Shown here: positions 19,122 to 27,328 of the stretch, piece after piece
Layout: every line of letters begins with the position of its first letter
How positions within the stretch are numbered: position 1 is the first letter of the stretch
Source of the DNA: MFD04580-c1 sp963702995
Lineage (GTDB): Bacteria; Planctomycetota; Phycisphaerae; Tepidisphaerales; Tepidisphaeraceae
Reading direction: 5' to 3'
Length of the DNA stretch: 64,000 nt
NCBI GenBank assembly: GCA_963702995.1
Contig: OY969783.1
Span: forward strand, 3,286,001 to 3,350,000
The notes under the pieces: generated by a model
Databases searched by the model: none
Told to the model about the DNA's origin: nothing
Seen by the model: only the letters and a program-made list of their open reading frames with translations
Made by a program: the position numbers and the translations under genes

Positions 19122-20048
19122 ATGGAGCTGCCCGCATCCGGCCACGACCCCGTTCTGTTGAAGGAGGCCCTTGAGTCCCTCTCCCCGCGGCCGGGCCAGG
19201 TCTTCCTCGACGGAACGCTCGGCCGCGGCGGTCATGCCAGCGCCCTCGCCGAGCGCCTCGGCCCCGCCGGAACCCTGCTCGCCTGCGACGTTGACCCACG
19301 CAATCTAGCCTTTGCCCGGGAGCGCCTCGCCTCCGCCCCGTGCCACATTCGCTACTTCCACGCCAACTTCGCCGAGCTGCTCGACGTGGTCAAAGCGTCC
19401 GGCGTGCGGGGGCTCGATGGCATCCTGGTTGATCTTGGGCTGAGCACCAACCAGTTGTTCGACCCGCACTACGGCCTCTCCTTCGCTCAGCCGATGCCGC
19501 TGGACATGCGGATCGACCCGCGGCTGAACCGATCGGCCGCCGATCTGGTGAACTCGATGCGGGAGTCGGAGCTGGCGGACGTCCTATATCATCTGGCCCA
19601 GGAACGTTACTCCCGCCGAATCGCGCGAAAAATTACCGACGCGCGACGACTCTCGCCGATTACAACGACGGATCGGCTAGCCGAACTGGTACGTTCGGCG
19701 ATTCCGTCCCGGGGCGGAGCCCCGGAGAAGATCGATCCAGCCACCCGAACCTTCATGGCCCTCCGCATGAGCGTCAACCGGGAGATCGAAAACCTGTCCG
19801 ACCTGCTGAAGCGAGCGCCAACGGCATTGCTTCCGGGCGGACGGTTGGCCGTGATCAGTTTTCAATCGACGGAAGATCGATTGGTGAAGCAGGCGTTTCG
19901 GTCGGCGGAGCAGACCGGGCTTCTTAGGCTAGTGACGAAAAAGCCCCTCTCGCCCACCCCCGAAGAAACCTCCCTCAACCCTCGCTCCCGGTCCGCGAAG
20001 CTACGCGTCGCAGAAAAGCCGCAAGAGTCGCAACCCGCCGGACGTTGA
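19122..20048 (+). CDS. rsmH: RsmH, 16S rRNA m4C1402 methyltransferase
   Basis: 308 residues. SAM-dependent enzyme (formerly MraW) that N4-methylates C1402 of 16S rRNA. Motifs are HDPVLLKEALESL, FLDGTLGRGGHASALAERL (SAM motif I), DGILVDLGLSTNQLF, GLSFAQPMPLDMRID and the C-terminal FQSTEDRLVKQAF, where SFHSLEDR is more usual. The ATG at 19122 (MELPASGHDP) places the conserved HDPVLL segment near the N-terminus as in the family; an in-frame start at 19077 is less likely. It is the usual partner of mraZ, though here separated from it by 1.4 kb. Confidence 0.95.
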   Translation: MELPASGHDPVLLKEALESLSPRPGQVFLDGTLGRGGHASALAERLGPAGTLLACDVDPRNLAFARERLASAPCHIRYFHANFAELLDVVKASGVRGLDGILVDLGLSTNQLFDPHYGLSFAQPMPLDMRIDPRLNRSAADLVNSMRESELADVLYHLAQERYSRRIARKITDARRLSPITTTDRLAELVRSAIPSRGGAPEKIDPATRTFMALRMSVNREIENLSDLLKRAPTALLPGGRLAVISFQSTEDRLVKQAFRSAEQTGLLRLVTKKPLSPTPEETSLNPRSRSAKLRVAEKPQESQPAGR

Positions 20049-20202
20049 CGTTCGGCGCCGCCGCCACGGGCCATTCACCGACACGGATTGACCGCCTTAA
20101 CGGCCCCTCTCGCGAGGGGCGTGGGGCCGGTTCGTCCCTTCGGAACGGCGTGGCGCGGCGCCTCGGAGACGGCCGCCGCAAGCGACAAAGGACCGGGGTG
20201 CT

Positions 20203-21186
20203 ATGACACGCGAAACGAAGATTGGCCTGTTGGTCGGGTTGGCGTTCCTGATCGTGATCGGGATTTTACTCTCCGACTATCACAGCAGCGTGAACGACCC
20301 CACTTCGGCGCCGCTCGCCGTCGCCGGCCCCAATGTCCGGGAAGGAACGATGACGCCCGCCCCGTCGGCCCCGTCCGGGTCGGTGCCGCCGGTCACCGTC
20401 GTCCCCGCCCCGGCCGATGCGCCGCGCCGACCCGTCCCGGGCCACGCCGACCTGACATCCGCCGTCCCGTCGCCGGTCAGGGTGACGACCCCCGCACTGT
20501 CCGGGGCTCCGTCGCAGGCGGCGCCCCCTGTGGCGCCCGAGCCCTCTCCTCTCGCCTCGGGGGACGGGGCGAAGCCGCCGGCGGGCGCCCCCGACCGCGG
20601 CCGCAACGGGATCCAGACGCTCCTCGCCGAGCATCCGGAGGACCTGGCCCCGGTCGATGATCAGCCGCCGCGAAAGCCCGCGCCAGGCAAGCCCGCGTTA
20701 CCCAAGGCCCCCGCCAGCGATGCGAATACCCGTCAAACGACCTACGTCGCCGTCGCCGGCGACAACGTCTGGAAGATCGCCGCCAAGTGCCTCGGGACCA
20801 ACAGCAAGGCGGCCCGCGACCTTGTCATCAAGGCCAACCCATCGCTCCAGGGCGAGGGAAGCCCGGTGGTCGCCGGCAAGACGTACGTCATTCCGTCCGG
20901 CCCGGCCCTGGCGTCTCTAGGTGGCGCCGCGCCCACCCCGGTCACGCCGGCCGCCCCGACTGCCCATCAGCAGACGGGCTCGACGCCGGCCGAGGGTTCG
21001 TTCCGCTGGTACACCGTCCAGCAGAACGACAACCTCTGGAAGATCGCCGAAGCCCAGCTCGGCAGCGGCAACGCCTGGCTGACGATCAAAGACCTGAACA
21101 AGGATTTGCTCAAGGGCGGCGAAACCGTCCACCCGAACATGCGCCTGCGGCTGCCCAACAAGAGCCCCGTCGCGGCGGTGAACTAA
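20203..21186 (+). CDS. Membrane-anchored protein with two LysM domains
   Basis: 327 residues. One N-terminal membrane segment (residues about 7-23, IGLLVGLAFLIVIGILL) is followed by a long Pro/Ala-rich linker to about residue 180. Two LysM peptidoglycan-binding repeats follow: YVAVAGDNVWKIAAKCLG through KTYVIP, and YTVQQNDNLWKIAEAQLG through MRLRLP. The topology puts the LysM domains outside the cytoplasmic membrane, where they would bind cell-wall glycan. It sits between rsmH and an ftsL-like gene, so it may belong to the division machinery (inference). No catalytic domain is visible. Confidence 0.85.
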   Translation: MTRETKIGLLVGLAFLIVIGILLSDYHSSVNDPTSAPLAVAGPNVREGTMTPAPSAPSGSVPPVTVVPAPADAPRRPVPGHADLTSAVPSPVRVTTPALSGAPSQAAPPVAPEPSPLASGDGAKPPAGAPDRGRNGIQTLLAEHPEDLAPVDDQPPRKPAPGKPALPKAPASDANTRQTTYVAVAGDNVWKIAAKCLGTNSKAARDLVIKANPSLQGEGSPVVAGKTYVIPSGPALASLGGAAPTPVTPAAPTAHQQTGSTPAEGSFRWYTVQQNDNLWKIAEAQLGSGNAWLTIKDLNKDLLKGGETVHPNMRLRLPNKSPVAAVN

Positions 21187-21205
21187 GCCCCGCGGAACAG
21201 CTCTG

Positions 21206-21320
21206 AACGAGCCGCGACCGTCAGGGAGCGGGGCCCGCTCCAGGCGGGCATCAACCGCTCATCGATCAGATCAGTCGCCGCGTACGGCGACCGCCCGCTT
21301 CCTGACGGGCGCGGCTCGTT
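21206..21320. repeat. GAGCCGCG palindromic element, copy C
   Basis: Arms at 21206-21231 and 21295-21320 begin and end with AACGAGCCGCG / CGCGGCTCGTT, as in copy B (6546-6660). At one stem position copy B has A-T, this copy C-G and copy D G-C. The two inner hairpins of copy B are also conserved (CCCGCTCCAGGCGGGC, GCCGCGTACGGC). Confidence 0.85.
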
Positions 21321-21350
21321 GCGAAAGCGGTGCGGCTCGCGCCGCGCCCA

Positions 21351-21473
21351 GCGAGCCGCGACCGTGAGGGTCCGTGAGGGAGCGGTTTGGCTCCTTGATC
21401 GCGGGGTGTCCTGCGGAAATTCGGCCGGGAGCGGAGCATCCTCAAGACCGCTTCCTCACGGGCGCGGCTCGCG
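21351..21473. repeat. GAGCCGCG palindromic element, copy D
   Basis: Arm GCGAGCCGCGACCGTGAGGG at 21351, with a 10-base internal duplication (CCGTGAGGGT, CCGTGAGGGA), pairs with CCGCTTCCTCACGGGCGCGG ending in CTCGCG at 21473. It directly precedes the ftsL-like gene. Confidence 0.75.
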
Positions 21474-21527
21474 GGTGGCCCGCGCTTCGTTCAGAAACCT
21501 CCCCGCCCCCCTGTGGTAAGGAACGTC

Positions 21528-21866
21528 ATGGTCAAGCTCGTCCTCTGCGTCATCTGCGGCCTGCTGCTCGCGGCGGTCGTGCTCCAGCTCCGGCAGGAAA
21601 AGCTGGAGCTCGGCTACCAGACCGCGGAGCTGCACGACCAGATCCGCGCGCAACAGGGGAAGCTCTGGACCCAGCAGCTCCTGATCGCCGCCTGCACGGC
21701 GCCCAACGCGATCGGCAACACCGTCGATACGCGCGACCTGGACCTGGTGCCCGAAACGCCGATCAGGGCGGCGTTCAACCTGCCGGCCGCGGGTCGGGCA
21801 CTGACACCGTCCGCGGGCAAAGCCAGCGCAAAGGGCCGCGGCGCCGCCGCCTCCACAGGCCACTAA
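21528..21866 (+). CDS. FtsL-like small membrane protein
   Basis: 112 residues: an N-terminal membrane segment (VKLVLCVICGLLLAAVVLQL) running directly into a predicted coiled-coil (LRQEKLELGYQTAELHDQI and onward to about residue 50), then a Pro/Ala tail. This is the architecture of the divisome protein FtsL, and downstream of rsmH is where ftsL belongs. Sequence similarity in FtsL is always low, so the call rests on topology and location. AAGGA at 21518-21522 supports the ATG at 21528. ftsI, normally next, is absent: a terminator follows. Confidence 0.65.
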   Translation: MVKLVLCVICGLLLAAVVLQLRQEKLELGYQTAELHDQIRAQQGKLWTQQLLIAACTAPNAIGNTVDTRDLDLVPETPIRAAFNLPAAGRALTPSAGKASAKGRGAAASTGH

Positions 21867-21896
21867 GGAGCGGACGGTCGTTTTGGAAACAGAGCC

Positions 21897-21934
21897 GGGG
21901 CACGGGCGATACGCGTCGCCCGTGCCCCGTTTCT
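21897..21934. terminator. Rho-independent terminator, probably bidirectional
   Basis: Perfect 13-bp stem GGGGCACGGGCGA (21897-21909) / TCGCCCGTGCCCC (21916-21928) with a 6-base loop, then GTTTCT. It lies between the convergent ftsL-like and TM2 genes, closing the cell-wall block. Confidence 0.8.
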
Positions 21935-21961
21935 ATTGAGACATCAATCGGCCGCGAAACC

Positions 21962-22234
21962 TTAGAACCACGCCTTCTTCCCAACGACGTATTCCTGGTA
22001 GAACTGTTCGTCCGTCTTGGTCAGATAAATGATCCCCTCAATCAAGCCGACGATCCCGCCCGCACAAACCAGGTTCAACGCGATCCGGATGATCCCTCCG
22101 GTCGTATCGCCCAGCATGAAGCGGTGAATCCCTAAAAAGCCGAGGAGGATGGCAACGATGCCGATCGTTGTGCGATCGGGGCGCTTTTCCCCAAGCGGCC
22201 CACCAGCGGGCGGGGATGTTGGCACTTGAGACAT
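21962..22234 (-). CDS. TM2 domain-containing membrane protein
   Basis: 90 residues. A Pro-rich N-terminus is followed by two membrane segments (TIGIVAILLGFLGIHRFMLG and GIIRIALNLVCAGGIVGLIE) joined by the short turn GDTTG, and the downstream IYLTKTDEQF. This matches the TM2 domain, including the GIHRFMLG segment between the helices. The function is unknown. It is convergent with the ftsL-like gene and separated from it by a strong terminator. Confidence 0.85.
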   Translation of the reverse strand: MSQVPTSPPAGGPLGEKRPDRTTIGIVAILLGFLGIHRFMLGDTTGGIIRIALNLVCAGGIVGLIEGIIYLTKTDEQFYQEYVVGKKAWF

Positions 22235-22624
22235 GCAAGATCTCCTTTCCTAAGAACTGCCGAAAAAAACGAGATGGAACGCTCCACGAGAGACTACGGG
22301 CCGAGTCTAATCCTGTCACGCCTGATGCGTCAAGAAACCGACAATTTAGATGGGACTGCAATCGTTCCCGCCGGTCATTCCGGCCAGGGCCGCCGCGAGC
22401 CTCCAAAAAACGGCGACGGCCGCTGCCGACAGCGAACCAAGTTTCACGAGCACCGGATCTCCTTCGCGCTTGAGAGTTACCCCAACGCTGCTCGCCGCCT
22501 GCCCGCAAGGTCCGCGAACTCAGATTGCTTCAACTCGTCTCAAGCGATGTCGTAGTATCCTTTGCGGGGAGTGTTCGAGCGGGAAATGCCGCTCGCGGAT
22601 CGCCTGTCAGAGGGACCACGCGCC
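22235..22624. other. Intergenic region between divergent TM2 and cytochrome genes
   Basis: 390 bases lying between divergently transcribed genes, so promoters in both directions are expected. It is less G+C rich than its surroundings. No convincing promoter pair, RNA gene or repeat was identified by eye. Confidence 0.4.
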
Positions 22625-25513
22625 ATGTTGAAGCAGATATCGCTTGCGGTAGCGGGCGCCGCCGTCTGGCTCGGCGGCCGCCCGGCAGTCGCCGCCGAAA
22701 CGGTTGACTTCAACCGGGACGTGCGGCCGATCTTCCTGGCCCACTGCACCGCCTGCCATGGCGGCGTGAAGGCGGCCGGGGGGCTTTCCCTCGTCTATCG
22801 CGAAAAGGCCCTGGCCAAGGGAAAATCGGGCGAGGCGGCCGTCGTCCCCGGGAAGCCCGAGGCGTCCGAGATGATCCGCCGGATCACCAGCGACGACCCC
22901 GACGAACTCATGCCCAAGCCCGACCATGGCCCGCGCCTGGCGGCCAAAGACGTGAGCACACTCAAGGCTTGGATCGCCCAGGGAGCCACCTGGAGCGAGC
23001 ACTGGTCGTTCGTCCCGCCAACGGAGCCGGCCGCCCCGGCGGTGGCTGATCGGGCCTGGGCTCGGTCGCGGGCCGACGAGTTCATCCTCGCCCGCCTCCA
23101 GGCCGAAGGGCTGAAGCCATCCCCTCCGGCGTCGAACGCCGAGTGGCTCCGGCGGGCGTCGCTCGACCTGATCGGCCTGCCCCCGACTCTCGCCGAGTAC
23201 GAAAGCTTTCGCGACGATGCGACGAATGACCTCACCGGCGCCAAGTCCCGCGTTGTGGATCGACTGCTTGTGTCGCCGGCCTTCGGGGAGCGATGGGCGT
23301 CGGTCTGGCTCGATCTCGCCCGCTACGCCGACACGTTCGGCTATGAGAAGGACCCGCATCGCGACATCTGGCCCTGGCGGGACTGGGTCATCCGGGCATT
23401 TAACAGCGACATGCCGTTCGACCAGTTCACCATCAAGCAACTCGCCGGCGACCTGCTCGAAAACCCGACCACCGATGACCTGCTTGCGACCGCCTTCCAC
23501 CGCAATACGCAGAACAACACCGAAGGCGGGACCAATGACGAAGAATTCCGTACCGTCGCGGTGATCGATCGCGTCAGCACCACCTGGACCACCTGGCAGG
23601 CGACGACCTTCGGCTGCGTGCAGTGCCATTCCCACCCGTATGACCCGATCCCCCATCAGGATTTCTATCGCTTCTCCGCGTTCTTTGATAACTCGGAAGA
23701 CTGCGACATCGACAGCGACTTCCCGCGGCTATTAGTCCCCACGGATGCAACGCGGCGGGATGAATCGGCCCGGCTGCAACGCAGGATCGACCAACTTCGA
23801 GACGCGCTCAATGAGAGCGGCCGCTCGCTTGCGGATCAAACGTCCGACTGGAAGCCGCTTGTCCCCACCAGCGCCAAAGCATCAGCGGGGACGCTGGAGA
23901 TCCGGCCCGGCACCGGCCGCGTCGAGGCGACGGGGACGCTGCCCATCGGGGTGATGTACACCGTCATCGCGCCGTCCGTGCCGGGCGCGACCGCGCTGCG
24001 CATCAAGATCCTCCCCGATGACGAAGACCCGAAAAAGTGGCCGGAGCGGGCGGCCGTCCTCTCGCAACTGCAAGTCTCCTTGATCGCCGGCGGAGACGCC
24101 AAGCCCAAGCCGATCAAGCTTCGCGAGGTGATCGCCGATTACCTGGCCGGCCCTTTCGACCCTCAGGAGACGCTCGACGCCGGGGCGGGCGGCTTTGGCG
24201 GGTACCCGTCCCTGTCGGGCCCGCGTTGGTGCGTCGTCACCCTGGACGAGCCGCTACCGGACGGGCCGGCCGACGCAACAGTCGAACTGGTCATGAAGCA
24301 AAACGCCGTAGCCAATGCCGGCGCCCAGGCTTGCCCGATCCGCCGGTTCGAGCTTTCGACTACGGCCGACCCGCGCTGGCCCGCCCTCATGGCCGACGGC
24401 GGCCGCCGTCAGCAATGGGCCGACCTCAATGCGGCGAAGGCGCAACTGAACAAGATCGCCGGCACGCGCGTCCCGGTGATGGTTGAGCGCCACGCGGCCG
24501 CCCGGCGCGATACGCGGGTGTTCCTCCGCGGGAATCGGCTCACCAAAGACGTCAGCGTCGAGCCGGGCATCCCCGACGTCGTGCGGCCGCCGGTCAAGGC
24601 CGGCCGGTTGACCCGGCTCGACCTGGCCCAGTGGCTGGTCAGCGACCAGAACCCGCTGACGGCGCGCGTGCTCGCCAATCGGCTCTGGGCCGAAATGTAC
24701 GGCCGCGGAATCGTGGAGACGCTGGAGGACTTCGGCACGTCGGGCGCCCGCCCGAGCCACCCTGAGTTGCTCGACCACCTGGCCCTGCGGCTGGCTCACG
24801 ACGATCACTGGTCGATCAAGACGTTCCTCCGCGAGGTCGCCCTTTCCGCCACCTACGGGCAGACGTGCCGCGCGACACCCGAATCGACACAGCGCGACCC
24901 CCAGAACGCGCTGCTGAGCCACGGCCCCCGGGCGCGGCTGACGGCCGAGATGGTACGCGATCAGGGGCTGGCGTTGAGCGGCTTGCTGTCCTTCAAGCAG
25001 TTCGGCCCCCCGGTCTTCCCCAAGCAGCCGGACGGCGTGTGGCGAAGCGTCTACAGCGGCGCCGCATGGAAGACGAGCGAAGGGGAAGACGCCCACCGCC
25101 GCGGGCTCTACACCTACTGGAAGCGGACGGCCGGTTACCCCACCTTCATGACCTTCGACTCCCCCGCCCGCGACGTCTGCACGGCCCGGCGCGTCTCCAC
25201 CAACACGCCGCTGCAGGCGCTGGTCACGCTCAATGACCCCGCCTTTGTGGAGATGTCGCAGGCGCTTGCCCGGCGCATGCGCGAAGGAGGCGGCGACGAT
25301 CGCGCGATCGTCGCCCGCGGCTGTCAGCTCCTGACGCTGGAGCAACCGCCCGAGGCCATGGTCGCCGAGCTGACCCGCCTCTATCAGGACGCCTCCAGGG
25401 ACTATGCGGCCGACCCTGCCGACGCGTCAAAGTTGGCCAAGACCCCCGAAGAGGCGGCGACGGTCCTTGTCGCCAATACCCTGCTGAACCTCGACCGCGC
25501 GATGACCCGTTGA
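22625..25513 (+). CDS. Planctomycete cytochrome C (PSCyt1) / DUF1549 / DUF1553 protein
   Basis: 962 residues. The signal peptide (MLKQISLAVAGAAVWLGG, cleavage probably after AVAAE) is followed by a haem-binding CTACHG (C41, C44, H45) in a PSCyt1 domain, then the DUF1549 domain (SLDLIGLPPT, WASVWLDLARYADT, DQFTIKQLAGDLL, FHRNTQNNTEGG, VQCHSHPYDPI) and the C-terminal DUF1553 domain (LAQWLVSDQNPLTARVLANR, YGRGIVETLEDFG, VSTNTPLQALVTLNDP). FGCVQCHSH supplies a second CxxCH. Such genes are characteristic of Planctomycetota and regularly pair with DUF1501 genes, as here. The biochemical role is unproven; exported redox function is inferred. Confidence 0.95.
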   Translation: MLKQISLAVAGAAVWLGGRPAVAAETVDFNRDVRPIFLAHCTACHGGVKAAGGLSLVYREKALAKGKSGEAAVVPGKPEASEMIRRITSDDPDELMPKPDHGPRLAAKDVSTLKAWIAQGATWSEHWSFVPPTEPAAPAVADRAWARSRADEFILARLQAEGLKPSPPASNAEWLRRASLDLIGLPPTLAEYESFRDDATNDLTGAKSRVVDRLLVSPAFGERWASVWLDLARYADTFGYEKDPHRDIWPWRDWVIRAFNSDMPFDQFTIKQLAGDLLENPTTDDLLATAFHRNTQNNTEGGTNDEEFRTVAVIDRVSTTWTTWQATTFGCVQCHSHPYDPIPHQDFYRFSAFFDNSEDCDIDSDFPRLLVPTDATRRDESARLQRRIDQLRDALNESGRSLADQTSDWKPLVPTSAKASAGTLEIRPGTGRVEATGTLPIGVMYTVIAPSVPGATALRIKILPDDEDPKKWPERAAVLSQLQVSLIAGGDAKPKPIKLREVIADYLAGPFDPQETLDAGAGGFGGYPSLSGPRWCVVTLDEPLPDGPADATVELVMKQNAVANAGAQACPIRRFELSTTADPRWPALMADGGRRQQWADLNAAKAQLNKIAGTRVPVMVERHAAARRDTRVFLRGNRLTKDVSVEPGIPDVVRPPVKAGRLTRLDLAQWLVSDQNPLTARVLANRLWAEMYGRGIVETLEDFGTSGARPSHPELLDHLALRLAHDDHWSIKTFLREVALSATYGQTCRATPESTQRDPQNALLSHGPRARLTAEMVRDQGLALSGLLSFKQFGPPVFPKQPDGVWRSVYSGAAWKTSEGEDAHRRGLYTYWKRTAGYPTFMTFDSPARDVCTARRVSTNTPLQALVTLNDPAFVEMSQALARRMREGGGDDRAIVARGCQLLTLEQPPEAMVAELTRLYQDASRDYAADPADASKLAKTPEEAATVLVANTLLNLDRAMTR

Positions 25514-25543
25514 ACGACCGACTGTAAAACGCCCGAGGCCGCA

Positions 25544-27061
25544 ATGAAGCCGAACGATCAGTACCTGCGCGACTCCCTGTTGCATGCCACGCGCCGGCAT
25601 TTCCTGCGCGATTGCTCGATGGGGCTGGGGGCGCTCTGGCTCGCCGCCAACACCGGCCGCGCGTGGGGAGGGATGGCCGGGGGAGAAATGGCCGGGGGAG
25701 CGGCTCCCGGGGTGCTGAAGAAGGATCCGGCGCACCCGCTGCTTCCGGCGGAGCCGCACTTCGCGCCGCGGGCCAAGCACGTGATCTACCTCCACATGGC
25801 CGGCTCCCCCAGCCAGCTTGAGCTGTTCGACTACAAGCCCGAGCTGGCGCGGCTCGATGGGCAGGAGTGCCCGGCCAGCTTCCTGGCGGGCAAGCAGTTC
25901 GCGTTCATCCAGGGAGTGCCCAAGATGCTTGGGCCGGTCTTCCCCTTCAAGCAGCATGGGCAGAGCGGCCAGTGGATCTCCGACCGGATGCCCTACCTGT
26001 CGTCGATCGCCGACGACGTCTGCTTCATCAAGTCGATGTACACCGACCAGTTCAACCACGGCCCAGCCCAATTGCTAATGCACACGGGGACGCAGAGCCC
26101 CGGATCCCCCAGCTTCGGCGCCTGGGCGACGTACGGCCTGGGCTCGGAGAACCAGAACCTCCCCGGCTTCATCGTGCTGACCAGCGGCGGCAAGAACCCC
26201 GACGCCGGAAAATCGGTCTGGGGCGCGGGGTACCTTCCGTCGGTCTATCAAGGCGTGCAGTGCCGCTCATCCGGCGAGCCGGTGCTCTTCCTGAACGACC
26301 CGCCCGGCATCACCCGCGGCCTGCGCGAACGATCGCTCCGCGCGATCGACGCCCTGAACGAGCAAACCGCGGCCGAAGTCGGCGACCCCGAGACGATCAC
26401 CCGCGTGGCCCAGTATGAGATGGCCTTCCGCATGCAGGTCAGCGCGACGGACGCCTTCGACGTCGCTCGAGAAACGCCAGAGACTCACGCGCTCTACGGC
26501 ACCCAGCCCGGCAGGGAATCGGTCGCGAACAACTGCCTGCTTGCCCGGCGGCTGGTGGAGCGCGGCGTTCGGTTCGTCCAGCTCTTCGACTGGGGCTGGG
26601 ACAGCCACGGCACCAACAAAGGCGATGCGCTCAACGGCGGATTCAAGGACAAGTGCGCCGGCGTCGATCAGGCGGTCACCGCGTTGATCAAGGACCTCAA
26701 GAGCCGGGGGTTGCTGGAGGATACGCTGGTGATCTGGGGCGGCGAGTTCGGCCGCACAAGCATGCAGGAGAACCGCGGCGGCAAGGCGATGCCGTTCGCC
26801 GGGCGCGACCATAACCCCGGGGCATACACCATCTTCATCGCCGGCGGCGGCATCAAGGGTGGCTACAGCCACGGCGCAACCGACGAAGTGGGGTATCAGT
26901 CGGTCGTTGACAAAGTCTCCCCCGCCGACTTCCACGCGACGATGCTCCAGTTGCTCGGCTTCGATCACCTCAAACTGACCTACCCGACCCGCGGGTTGAA
27001 CCAGCGCCTCACGAATGTCACCCGGCCGGGCAGCCGCGTCGTGAAAGAGATCATCGCGTAG
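25544..27061 (+). CDS. DUF1501 protein with Tat-type leader
   Basis: 505 residues, complete. The N-terminus contains ATRRHFLRDCSMGLGALWL, which resembles a twin-arginine signal. The body has the DUF1501 hallmarks HVIYLHMAGSPSQLELFDY, HTGTQSPGSPSFGAW, RLVERGVRFVQLFDWGWDSH, VIWGGEFGRTSMQ and GRDHNPGAYTIFIAGGGIK. It starts 31 nt after the PSCyt1/DUF1553 gene, so the two form an operon. The family has a sulfatase/alkaline-phosphatase-like fold, but no substrate is known. Export by Tat and partnership with the upstream cytochrome are inferences from context. Confidence 0.95.
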   Translation: MKPNDQYLRDSLLHATRRHFLRDCSMGLGALWLAANTGRAWGGMAGGEMAGGAAPGVLKKDPAHPLLPAEPHFAPRAKHVIYLHMAGSPSQLELFDYKPELARLDGQECPASFLAGKQFAFIQGVPKMLGPVFPFKQHGQSGQWISDRMPYLSSIADDVCFIKSMYTDQFNHGPAQLLMHTGTQSPGSPSFGAWATYGLGSENQNLPGFIVLTSGGKNPDAGKSVWGAGYLPSVYQGVQCRSSGEPVLFLNDPPGITRGLRERSLRAIDALNEQTAAEVGDPETITRVAQYEMAFRMQVSATDAFDVARETPETHALYGTQPGRESVANNCLLARRLVERGVRFVQLFDWGWDSHGTNKGDALNGGFKDKCAGVDQAVTALIKDLKSRGLLEDTLVIWGGEFGRTSMQENRGGKAMPFAGRDHNPGAYTIFIAGGGIKGGYSHGATDEVGYQSVVDKVSPADFHATMLQLLGFDHLKLTYPTRGLNQRLTNVTRPGSRVVKEIIA

Positions 27062-27328
27062 GACTGCGCAGCGCGTGCCGGCGGCGACCCGCGCCGGCGA
27101 GACATCCGCGCCCGCCCCGCCAGCGATGCCTCCACCCTGGGGCGACACGCGACGCGTTGCGGGCCAAAATTGTCGTCACAAACCGGTCGATCGATCGATT
27201 GCGCTTTCGCGCGTTTCATTCGTGTCGATACATAAGCTTTTCCCCCGTTCCCGCCTGATCGGCCGCTCGCATACAACCGGCCTCGGGCAGTCATTACCAC
27301 GGCGCCGTTCCTACGTTTGGAGAATCCG

